Origin: Thalassovita sp.
GTDB lineage: Bacteria > Bacteroidota > Bacteroidia > Cytophagales > Flammeovirgaceae
Reading direction: 5' to 3'
DNA: 36,912 nt
NCBI GenBank assembly: GCA_002729595.1
Contig: PBYL01000085.1
Coordinates: forward strand, 1 to 36,912
Below, one piece after another: positions 1-7,354 of the stretch. Each line of letters begins with the position of its first letter. Within the stretch, counting starts at the first letter, position 1. A program made the position numbers and the translations under genes. The notes under the pieces are model-generated. The model was not told the DNA's origin, made no database searches, and was given only the letters and a program-made list of their open reading frames with translations.

Positions 1-1201
1 CAGAAGATATGGCATAAGAGAACTAATATCTGGTGCCACATCCATTCAGAATATAGGTTCTAAAGATTTAACTTGGGAGCGAACACTGAATTATAACTTT
101 GGTATTGAATACGGTTTTCAAGAAAACAAATACTTTGGAGAGGTAGCATTTTTTAATCAAAAGGTAAATAACCTACTTCTTGAAGTTCCATTACCTTATT
201 CAGCTACGTTTGATGATTCAAACCCTGTAATGTGGGATAATGTTGGAGCCTTGAACAACAGAGGTTTTGAGTTTTCATTAGGAGGTTATATTACTCATAC
301 AAAAAACTTTAAGTGGAAAGTAGAATTTAACTATACATACTTAAAAAATGAAGTCGATAGACTTCAAAATAGTATTGATGATAGTGGTAACGGTTTAGCT
401 TCTAGAAATATAACCTTAACAAGACAGGGAGGAAGTTTAGGGTCATACTATTTAGCAAAATATGCTGGAATCGATAATGATAAAGGTGTAGAGATGATTT
501 ATGAGATTGATCAAAATCGTTTTGCTTAAGATGGAACTACTGTATTAACAGGAAATCTAATACCTGCGACTAGTGCTAACATTGTATCTAACAGGTATTT
601 TAATAGCTCAAAAACAGGTAACCCTAATTATTTTGGCGGTGTTTCAACAACTATCTCATATAAGAATTTCACGCTTGATGCTTTATTGAGTTTTGTTGGT
701 GGCCATTATATATTTGATTACCAATATCACAAAGCACATTACCCTTCTCAAGGTCATATCAATTTATTTTCAGAAATTTATGATAAATCTTGGAGACCAG
801 GTAGTGTAAATGCTGAGTATCCGGAATTGAAGTGGGATTATAATTATGACTGGGATTGGGATTCAAATAGTAACGATTGGACAGAGAGCACTGGTAATTA
901 CAATAACTTGAGTTACTATACAGACAAATATCTTCAAAAAGGAGACTTTATGCGTCTTAGAAATGTAACTGTAAGTTATAGCTTGCCTAAGCCACTTATC
1001 AACAGATTAAATTTTAATAAATTAGATGTATATGTTTCAGCTCAAAACCTTCTAACATTTACAAAATATAAAGGTTTAGATCCGGAGTCAACAATAATAG
1101 ATATAGATGATCAGGTGAATAATCTGTCACCTTCATTTTATGCGCAGACTCCTATACCCAATGTTAAATCTTTTAATCTAGGTATAACTGCAGCTTTCTG
1201 A
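1..1201 (+). pseudogene. SusC/RagA TonB-dependent receptor, C-terminal part, interrupted by an in-frame stop
   Basis: This is the 3' end of a SusC-family outer-membrane receptor; its plug and signal peptide lie outside the window. One frame reads from base 2 to the TGA at 1199-1201, but a TAA at 527-529 splits it. Both halves are receptor-like. Upstream there is a barrel stretch with the WDNVGALNNRGFEF pattern. Downstream there are beta strands, the LRNVTVSYSLPK pattern, VYVSAQNLLTFTKYKGLDPE and the C-terminal aromatic residue (AAF) typical of outer-membrane barrels. The reading frame is conserved on both sides of the stop, which points to a single nonsense change (for example GAA or CAA to TAA) rather than a frameshift. 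SusC proteins import glycans or other oligomers with SusD as a lid. It could be a recent pseudogene, a read-through case or a sequencing error; the sequence alone cannot decide. Confidence 0.85.
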
Positions 1202-2811
1202 TGATAGGAAATAGAAACATATTGCCCCTTCTTTTAGCATTGCTTTTATGCTGTCAGACATCTTGTGATGAAGATAACTTTTTCGAGTTGCAAAATGAGC
1301 CTGAAGCTGCATGGACTGATATAGAAGATTTTGAAGAAGCTGCAACAGGAACATACTGGGCTGCATTTGTAAGAAGTTCTTGGGATAATCTTGTGGGTTG
1401 TCCTGCTTTGTTAAAAACAGTTCAGTCGGATATTGTTCAGTTATTACCAGGTACAACTGGTGATATACCTTTTAATGAAATGTATTTAAGAAGTTCTAGC
1501 TTAGAAATATCTAAGACCTTGAGTCTATTTAGATCTTCTTATAGAGTAATAAATATTGCGAATGCAGGTCTTCAATTTATTATTGATAATGACGGCCAGC
1601 CATTTGATAATCTATCTTCAGAAGATGAAGAAAATAATTTAAGAAGGATTGAAGGAGAGCTCCATTTTATGAGAGGCTTTGCTTATTGGATGTTATCTAC
1701 AGTATTTCTGCCTATATATAATGGAGGAGAAAATGATGTTGAGTACTTGCCTCTAAAAATAACTTTTGATGAAACATTAGATGCTATAAAGTCACCTGAA
1801 ATTGGAACTGTAGAAGATATTTACACTCAACTAATCGATGACTTTACAATTGCGAAAGAACTATTGCCAGAAAGGTTTGATGCAACAAAACATCATGCAT
1901 CATATGCTTATGGTAGAGCAAATAAGTTTGCCGCATCAGCTATGCTAGCCAAAGTCTATTTCATGATGGATAACTATGAGGCTGCTTTAGCTGAACTCGA
2001 TTTTGTGATTGATGAAAATGGAGGTGATTTTGATTTATCTGAAGAGCCTATAGAAGCCTTTAATAGGGACGATAATACACGTGGTAATGAAGTGATTTGG
2101 TATGCATTGTTCTACGATCCTGTTGCTAGGGCTAATGCATTTGAGGTTACAAGCATGACACTACAGTCCTATAATGCAACAAATGGTGGCGATACTTGGC
2201 CAAATGGTTTTACTCGTATATCGTGGAATCAATTTGCTTTTAGTTATAGTGTTTTATCTCAAATTGATTGGATGAAAGATCCATTAAATGGAGATTTTGA
2301 GCTTACAGAAGAAGCTAATAATGATAAGAGATTTCAACAATTATATAGAAGATTAAAAGGCTATAATGGCGATGAAAATGCAGATCCAAGTGAGTATGAA
2401 ACAATTCATGGCCAGATAACTGAACCAGTAGTTTGGTGTGATAAATATTTCAGAGGAAAAACAAAAGGTCTTTTAACCAATGTGCCAGTTTTAAGATTGG
2501 CAGAAATGTATCTTACTAGAGCATTATTAAGGTATAGGACAGGAAATACAACTGGTGCAGTAAATGATTTAAACATCGTGAGAGAAAGAGCAGGACTAGA
2601 TGCAGTCGCTGCTGCTGACCTCACAGAAGATATAATTCATATAGAACGAATTAAAGAACTTTCATTTGAAGGTGATCGACTCGACTACCTTCGCTCTGCG
2701 AAATTATCAATACCTGGTGGTGATCGTGGTGTTGCTCCCACCTCACCTGATGATCATTCCTTTGTTTGGAAAATTCCACAAAGGGAAATTGATCTGACAT
2801 CCAGTTTATAG
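1201..2811 (+). CDS. SusD/RagB family nutrient-binding outer-membrane lipoprotein
   Basis: The 536-residue product starts with a signal peptide and lipobox (QTSC, Cys22), so it is predicted to be a lipoprotein exported to the outer-membrane surface. The body has SusD features: helical TPR-like segments (EGELHFMRGFAYWML, AMLAKVYFMMDNYEAALAELD), the RGNEVIW stretch, and the C-terminal LRLAEMYLTRALLRY, INDLNxVRxRAGL-like and ERIKELSFEGDRLDYLR patterns. Its ATG shares its A with the TGA of the SusC gene (TGATG), so the two are probably translationally coupled and form one importer. A hairpin terminator follows about 50 bp later, so no glycoside hydrolase or sulfatase belongs to this transcript within the window. 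The substrate cannot be told from the sequence. If SusC is truly broken, this protein may have lost its partner. Confidence 0.95.
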   Translation: MIGNRNILPLLLALLLCCQTSCDEDNFFELQNEPEAAWTDIEDFEEAATGTYWAAFVRSSWDNLVGCPALLKTVQSDIVQLLPGTTGDIPFNEMYLRSSSLEISKTLSLFRSSYRVINIANAGLQFIIDNDGQPFDNLSSEDEENNLRRIEGELHFMRGFAYWMLSTVFLPIYNGGENDVEYLPLKITFDETLDAIKSPEIGTVEDIYTQLIDDFTIAKELLPERFDATKHHASYAYGRANKFAASAMLAKVYFMMDNYEAALAELDFVIDENGGDFDLSEEPIEAFNRDDNTRGNEVIWYALFYDPVARANAFEVTSMTLQSYNATNGGDTWPNGFTRISWNQFAFSYSVLSQIDWMKDPLNGDFELTEEANNDKRFQQLYRRLKGYNGDENADPSEYETIHGQITEPVVWCDKYFRGKTKGLLTNVPVLRLAEMYLTRALLRYRTGNTTGAVNDLNIVRERAGLDAVAAADLTEDIIHIERIKELSFEGDRLDYLRSAKLSIPGGDRGVAPTSPDDHSFVWKIPQREIDLTSSL

Positions 2812-2859
2812 AAGATCTAGCCGTTTTCAATTGATAATTAGCGTTAATTTCTGAAAAGT

Positions 2860-2886
2860 CCCAACTTATAGTTGGGTCTTTTTTTT
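2860..2886 (+). terminator. Intrinsic terminator after susD homologue
   Basis: A perfect 6-bp stem (CCCAAC / GTTGGG) with loop TTATA is followed by TC and a run of eight T. It lies 48 bp after the SusD stop codon. Confidence 0.85.
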
Positions 2887-2927
2887 ATTTTATATGATTA
2901 TTATACGAATATAATTCAATTTACTTA

Positions 2928-3044
2928 CCAATATATTGGCTTATTTTCCTAAAAAACTGAAGTGGGAAATTTAGAGTATGAATTTATAAGTCATTATACT
3001 TACCGGTCTGCAAAGTAATTATAAGTATTACATACTGTTATAAT
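2928..3044. promoter_or_regulatory. Two dyad-symmetric sites upstream of the PhzF-family gene
   Basis: The 280-bp gap between the SusD and PhzF genes contains a 12-bp perfect palindrome (CCAATATATTGG, 2928-2939). It also contains a longer dyad at 3018-3044, where ATTATAA-GTAT is mirrored by ATAC-TG-TTATAAT around TAC. The second dyad ends 47 bp before the PhzF start codon, a position suited to an operator. The sequences are very AT-rich, so chance symmetry is a real alternative. I see no clear TAnnTTTG element here. Confidence 0.25.
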
Positions 3045-3091
3045 CAAAAAGAATTAGATAATTTTAATTATTACTTCAGCTTTTAAAGCTT

Positions 3092-3982
3092 ATGAAAGCA
3101 GATTATTTTTTACTAGATGTATTTACAGATAAAAAATTTGGTGGAAATCAGTTAGCTGTTTTTGCTGAAGCATCGGATATTCCTGAAAATAAATTACAAC
3201 TTATTGCTAAGGAACTCAATTTGCCTGAATCGGTATTTCTTTATCCTCCAGAAACTGAAAATGGTGATTTTAAGATGCGAATTTTTACTCCAGGTAAAGA
3301 GTTAACTACTGCTGGTCATCCAACTATTGGAACAGTTCATTTACTTTTAAATGAATTAAAGACAAGCTGTAAGGAAGATAAAAATTTAAAACTAGAACAG
3401 CTTGTTGGTGAGATTCCTGTAACTTTTGATAGGGAAGGAGATAAGTGTATTAATATCACAATGAAACAACCAAATCCAGAATTTGGTAGACTCATTCAGA
3501 AAAGAGAGTTGGTAGCTGAAATTCTCTCTATTCCAATTTCTGATTTAATGCCGGGAATGCCCATACAATGTATCTCTTGTGGCAATCCATTTTTATTTGT
3601 TCCTGTAAAGTCATTAAATGTACTTGCAGAGGTTAAACCCAGAATTGATCTATTACAGCAATATGAAAATACATTAGGCACTTCTGCATTCTATGTTTTC
3701 ACGAATGATACCCAAAGCGAAGCTGATACTAGAGGTAGAATGTTTGCACCACTTTGGGGAATAACAGAAGACCCTGCCACAGGTAGTGCATCTGGACCTT
3801 TAGGTTGCTATTTGGTGCGACATGGATTATGCGATGGTGAAAAAATACTTTGTGAGCAAGGTTTTGAAATGGGCAGGCCAAGTAGCATTCGGGTGAGTAT
3901 TTCTCATACAAATCATATAATAGATCAAGTATTTGTAGGAGGTGAAGCCGTACTTGTAGGAAGAGGAACTCTGTTTATATAA
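3092..3982 (+). CDS. PhzF family isomerase-like protein
   Basis: The 296-residue protein has the PhzF/diaminopimelate-epimerase-like two-domain fold markers: an N-terminal LDVFTDKKFGGNQLAVF segment, LPESVF with the likely catalytic Glu46, TTAGHPTIG (Gly75-His76-Pro77) in the first half, and TEDPATGSASGPLG in the second half. Length matches the family (about 260-300 residues). No signal peptide is seen, so it is cytoplasmic. PhzF of phenazine synthesis isomerises trans-2,3-dihydro-3-hydroxyanthranilate, but most bacterial homologues sit outside phenazine clusters and have unknown substrates. No other phenazine genes are present here, so phenazine synthesis should not be assumed. It stands alone, with its own upstream region and a shared terminator with hflC downstream. 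Confidence 0.93.
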   Translation: MKADYFLLDVFTDKKFGGNQLAVFAEASDIPENKLQLIAKELNLPESVFLYPPETENGDFKMRIFTPGKELTTAGHPTIGTVHLLLNELKTSCKEDKNLKLEQLVGEIPVTFDREGDKCINITMKQPNPEFGRLIQKRELVAEILSIPISDLMPGMPIQCISCGNPFLFVPVKSLNVLAEVKPRIDLLQQYENTLGTSAFYVFTNDTQSEADTRGRMFAPLWGITEDPATGSASGPLGCYLVRHGLCDGEKILCEQGFEMGRPSSIRVSISHTNHIIDQVFVGGEAVLVGRGTLFI

Positions 3983-3986
3983 AGAA

Positions 3987-4005
3987 AAGCCCCATTATGG
4001 GGCTT
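3987..4005. terminator. Bidirectional terminator between phzF-like gene and hflC
   Basis: A perfect 7-bp stem AAGCCCC / GGGGCTT with loop ATTAT lies between the two convergent stop codons (3982 and 4013). On the plus strand it is followed by TTAATAATTTT, and on the minus strand by TTTTCTTT, so it can serve both genes. Confidence 0.8.
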
Positions 4006-4012
4006 AATAATT

Positions 4013-4945
4013 TTAGTGCATATCTTTTAAATACTTATAAAGCTCACTATCTGTCGAGAGAATTACTGAGGTTTTTTCACTAAAAGTTTGTCTTAGTGTT
4101 TCCATTGATTTAATAAAACTGTAAAGCTCTCTAGATTGATTAGATTTATCATAAGCACTCGCATAAATACTGGCTGCTTCAGCATCAGCCTTACCACGAA
4201 TTTCTTCTGCTTGCCTAAATGCTTCTGACTGAATAATTTTTAACTCTTTTTCTTTCTCACCATTAATTCTTGAAGCTTCACCCAAACCCTCAGATCTGAA
4301 CTTTTCTGCAATTCTAAATCGCTCACTTTTCATCCTCTCATAAACCTGATTCCTCACTTCTTCTACATAATTGATTCTTTTAAATCTAAAATCAAGTATT
4401 TCTATGCCTAGGTCAGTAGTTTGCTTATTTGCTGAAGCTAGAATCAAGTCTTGTATACGCTGCCTACCAACAGAAATATTAATTAAAGAGTCAGCAACAA
4501 CTTCGCTTAGCGAGTCCAATTCGATAGGATGCCTATTTGTACTTCTTACAGCCTCTTCGATGTTGTTATTGGCAATAAAGTTTCTGGTTTCACCATCCAA
4601 AATATCATCAAGTCTAGATTGAGCACCTCTTTCATTGGTGAGACGTTTAAAAAACTGTAAAGGATCAGTAATTTGCCATCTGGCATATGTATCTACAAAA
4701 ATGAATTTTTTGTCTTTAGTAGGAACCTGATTTGGATCACCATCCCATTCCATATACCTCTTTTCAAAGTAGTTCACTGTATGAATAAAAGGAACCTTAA
4801 AGTTGATACCGGGAGTAGTAATTGCTTCTCCAACAGGTCTACCGAATTGAGTTACTACTACCTGTTGTTTTTCATCTATAACATAAGTGCTTTGTGATAT
4901 TATCAAAAGCAGTATTATTCCAACTATGGCAATTATCTTATTCAT
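4013..4945 (-). CDS. hflC: HflC, membrane protease modulator (SPFH/prohibitin family)
   Basis: The 310-residue protein has one N-terminal membrane segment (about residues 3-20) and then an SPFH/band-7 domain with family patterns (VIDEKQQVVVTQFGRPVG, PGINFKVPFIHTVNYFEKR, VDTYARWQITDPLQFF). A charged, Ala/Glu-rich coiled-coil region follows (ERMKSERFRIAEKFRSEGLGEA). In E. coli HflC and HflK form a large periplasmic cage around the FtsH protease and modulate its activity on membrane proteins. The start codon lies inside the 3' end of hflK (8-base overlap), so the two are co-transcribed and probably translationally coupled. Confidence 0.95.
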   Translation of the reverse strand: MNKIIAIVGIILLLIISQSTYVIDEKQQVVVTQFGRPVGEAITTPGINFKVPFIHTVNYFEKRYMEWDGDPNQVPTKDKKFIFVDTYARWQITDPLQFFKRLTNERGAQSRLDDILDGETRNFIANNNIEEAVRSTNRHPIELDSLSEVVADSLINISVGRQRIQDLILASANKQTTDLGIEILDFRFKRINYVEEVRNQVYERMKSERFRIAEKFRSEGLGEASRINGEKEKELKIIQSEAFRQAEEIRGKADAEAASIYASAYDKSNQSRELYSFIKSMETLRQTFSEKTSVILSTDSELYKYLKDMH

Positions 4946-5939
4946 TGCTATTTGAATTTATATTTTGTGAATTTTTTAAGCCCATTTGTAACAGCGGAAC
5001 TACATTATTTCCCTCCTGATCTGTAATAACAATATTACCCAGACGTGGTAGAATCTCAGACATCGTTTCTAGATAGATTCGCTTTTTAGTTACCTCAGTA
5101 GCTTTTATATATTCATTATACAATTCGTTGAAACGGGCAACTTCACCTTTCGCTCGGTTAACCCTTTCTGTTGCGTATCCCTCAGCCTTTTGGATCGTTT
5201 CTTCTGCTTGTCCACTTGCTCTTGGAATTACTTTGTTATATTCAGATTTCGCCTGATTTATTAGAGTTTCCTTTTCTTGCTGGGCTTCGTTTACAGCATT
5301 AAAAGCTGCTTTTACTGGGTCTGGTGGGTTTACATCTTGTAATACAACTTGCTCAATTTTTACTCCCATATTGTAATCGTTACAGATAGATTGGATAAGC
5401 TCTTCTAGCTTTCCTCCAATTTCTGTACGACCAATAGTAAGCACTTCATTCACTGTTCTATCACCAACAACTTGTCTCATTGCAGCTTCAGAAATATCAC
5501 GCATGGTGCTTTCTGGGTTTCTTACTTTAAACAAATAATTGTAAGCATTATCTATTCTGTATTGAATTACCCACTCAACATCTGCCAAGTTAAGGTCGCC
5601 AGTTAGCATGAGCGATTCATCCTTAGTGCCTTGTCTTGTATATTCTGAGTTTACTCCCGCAGCAACAGTTCTGAAACCAAATTCGAGTTTTTGTTGTCTT
5701 TCGACTGGAACTTTATAAACATCTTCTGTAAAAGGAATTTTTAAATTAAGTCCGGGGTCAACAGTACGAACATATTTACCAAATCGGGTGATTACGCCAA
5801 CTTCTTCAGTACCAACCTGAAAAATCATACTCCATAGCGTGATTATTATGGCTAGAATGAGCAAGATAAGTCTAGTACGTTGTAAAAAAGCAGTAACTCC
5901 TGGTGGCAGGTTAAGATTGTAAATAAATTTTTCAAACAT
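4938..5939 (-). CDS. hflK: HflK, membrane protease modulator (SPFH/prohibitin family)
   Basis: The 333-residue protein has a short cytoplasmic N-terminus, one membrane helix (about residues 23-41) and an SPFH domain (TEEVGVITRFGKYVRTVDPGLNLKIPF). The HflK hallmark QDVNPPDPVKAAFNAVNEAQQEKE is followed by an Ala/Glu-rich coiled coil. It is first in the hflK-hflC pair, the usual order. It acts with HflC to restrain the FtsH AAA protease at the inner membrane. It lacks the Gly/Asn-rich N-terminal extension of the E. coli protein, as is usual for Bacteroidota members. The 170 bp upstream contains a promoter that I cannot place, plus the terminator of the preceding operon. Confidence 0.95.
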   Translation of the reverse strand: MFEKFIYNLNLPPGVTAFLQRTRLILLILAIIITLWSMIFQVGTEEVGVITRFGKYVRTVDPGLNLKIPFTEDVYKVPVERQQKLEFGFRTVAAGVNSEYTRQGTKDESLMLTGDLNLADVEWVIQYRIDNAYNYLFKVRNPESTMRDISEAAMRQVVGDRTVNEVLTIGRTEIGGKLEELIQSICNDYNMGVKIEQVVLQDVNPPDPVKAAFNAVNEAQQEKETLINQAKSEYNKVIPRASGQAEETIQKAEGYATERVNRAKGEVARFNELYNEYIKATEVTKKRIYLETMSEILPRLGNIVITDQEGNNVVPLLQMGLKNSQNINSNSNE

Positions 5940-6072
5940 TTTAAATGTATTTTAGTTTTCTTCACTTTCTCTGAGAAAAATACAATTTGTTTACTTCTTT
6001 TTTTAGAAATAGAAGCTTTTTTTTAAATGTCTGATTAAATGCTAATTGATAGCTAAGTAAAATGGATAAAAT

Positions 6073-6098
6073 AAAAGCCTACATGAGAGCAGGCTTTT
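6073..6098 (-). terminator. Intrinsic terminator of the cytochrome/Crp/DinB operon
   Basis: A perfect 8-bp stem (AAAAGCCT / AGGCTTTT) with a 10-base loop lies 11 bp beyond the stop codon of the DinB-like gene on the minus strand and runs into TTTTATTTTAT there. Confidence 0.8.
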
Positions 6099-6109
6099 GG
6101 TTAAATCGG

Positions 6110-6721
6110 TTAGTTCGGATAGATATTTATTTGGACATTATTAGATGCTATTTTGCTCTTTTTCTCTAGAGCTTGAAGAATATGCCTTTGCTGATGCATA
6201 ATTATAAATTGCAGAATGTCTCCTGTTTTCAATTTTAGCATTTTAAAAAATTCAACTGGAATTTTCCTTTTATTTAAGTCAGTATTTTTAAGCTCATTTA
6301 TAGCTTTAAATAAGCGTTGCTGCCAAGCGATAAATACTAGCAAGGTATTTTTGTTAACCAAAGCATTACTAGTATCCATATGTTTTACTGTTTTTTGAGC
6401 TTTTACATTTTCAGGAGACATCATCTTGATAAACTTTGTGCCTAACCAACCAGATTGAAAATTTTTGTCGGTATCACTATTTTGATTAATTATAGCTTCG
6501 ATATGGGGGATATAATATGCACAGTATCTATTTAGATGTTCAATACATTCGAGGATGTTCCATTTTGAAGCTTCTGGTCTTGCAGATAGACTTTCATCAC
6601 TCTGTTCTAAAAACTCATTTTGAACTGTATAGAGTTGTTCTTCAACCTGATCGCTCAATATTTTGAGCAAATCTTTTTGACTAATATTGGTATAAACTTG
6701 AGTATAAGAATTTTTATTCAT
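6110..6721 (-). CDS. DinB/DfsA-like four-helix protein
   Basis: This 203-residue soluble protein resembles the DinB_2 superfamily. A helix carries KWNILECIEHLNRYCAYY with a candidate metal ligand His62, and the C-terminal helix contains IMHQQRHILQAL, which supplies the other two histidines. Members are metal-binding four-helix bundles. Some transfer low-molecular-weight thiols and many have unknown functions. It is the last gene of the minus-strand operon, 54 bp after the Crp/Fnr gene. A perfect FNR-type box lies 43 bp upstream of its ATG, so it may also have its own regulated promoter. The substrate cannot be inferred. Confidence 0.75.
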   Translation of the reverse strand: MNKNSYTQVYTNISQKDLLKILSDQVEEQLYTVQNEFLEQSDESLSARPEASKWNILECIEHLNRYCAYYIPHIEAIINQNSDTDKNFQSGWLGTKFIKMMSPENVKAQKTVKHMDTSNALVNKNTLLVFIAWQQRLFKAINELKNTDLNKRKIPVEFFKMLKLKTGDILQFIIMHQQRHILQALEKKSKIASNNVQINIYPN

Positions 6722-6764
6722 GATTTCTTTTTTCTCAAAATTAGCCTACATGTTAGCCCCTCAC

Positions 6765-6780
6765 CTTGATTCAAATCAAG
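6765..6780. promoter_or_regulatory. FNR/Crp-type operator (TTGAT-N4-ATCAA)
   Basis: The sequence CTTGATTCAAATCAAG has two perfect 6-bp mirrored arms and fits the FNR consensus TTGAT-N4-ATCAA exactly at 6766-6779. It overlaps the stop codon of the Crp/Fnr-family gene and its centre lies about 51 bp upstream of the DinB-like start. The neighbouring regulator carries the ExxSR recognition-helix pattern (Glu182, Ser185, Arg186) that in E. coli FNR reads TTGAT half-sites, so protein and site agree. The link is inference. Confidence 0.5.
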
Positions 6781-7348
6781 AATTGAGTTTACGACTCAAG
6801 GTTTCAGGAGTCATTCCCAAATAAGAAGCAATGTACTTAAATGGAATGTTCTGAAATACATGAGGACTTCTTTGCAAAAGTCGATTAATCCTTTCTTCTG
6901 GGTTTCCATTTAGCATTTCAGCTTCTCGCTCAATTCTGCCAATCAAAGCCTGTTCTAATAAAATTCGCCAGCATTTTTCCAGATCGTAATTTGCATTTAG
7001 TAACTCAAAAAACTTATCTCGACTTATTCTGGTGAGCGTAGTTTTTCTAAGTGCCTGAATACAAAAAGCAGAAGGCAGATTTTTTATAAATGAAGGAAAA
7101 GAACTAATTAATTCTCCAGGATGTCCAAAACCCACACAAATCTCTTTGGCTTCATCAGGATAAAAAATGCGTATAGAACCACTTTTGATAAAATACAAAT
7201 ACGATTCTTTTTGCCCTTTTTTTACCAGAAACTCATAGGCATTTAGTTGTTTTTCTTGCTGCCAGTTTTCGTCAAGTTGTTGTATTAAATCTTCACTTAA
7301 AGGTGAGAGTGCATGTAGTAATCTGGCTGGAGAAAGTTCATCTTCCAT
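6776..7348 (-). CDS. Crp/Fnr family transcriptional regulator
   Basis: The 190-residue protein has a cyclic-nucleotide-binding-like beta-roll (about residues 20-120, with LVKKGQKESYLYFIKSGSIRIFY) and a C-terminal winged helix (about 150-190) ending in IASYLGMTPETLSRKL. The recognition helix has Glu182, Ser185 and Arg186, the FNR-type base-contacting set. The N-terminal cysteine cluster of oxygen-sensing FNR is absent; the only cysteines are scattered (71, 96, 126). The effector is therefore unknown and direct Fe-S oxygen sensing is unlikely. The gene begins 6 bp after the cytochrome fusion gene, so it is part of that operon and may provide autoregulation. The short C-terminus is common in Bacteroidota members. 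Confidence 0.9.
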   Translation of the reverse strand: MEDELSPARLLHALSPLSEDLIQQLDENWQQEKQLNAYEFLVKKGQKESYLYFIKSGSIRIFYPDEAKEICVGFGHPGELISSFPSFIKNLPSAFCIQALRKTTLTRISRDKFFELLNANYDLEKCWRILLEQALIGRIEREAEMLNGNPEERINRLLQRSPHVFQNIPFKYIASYLGMTPETLSRKLNS

Positions 7349-7354
7349 AGGTTT

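Noticed and set aside
3092-3982. Phenazine biosynthesis locus
   Set aside because: Only a PhzF-family gene is present. PhzF homologues are common outside phenazine pathways and no other phz genes lie nearby.
6776-7348. Oxygen-sensing FNR
   Set aside because: The N-terminal cysteine cluster needed for a [4Fe-4S] centre is missing, even though the recognition helix is FNR-like.
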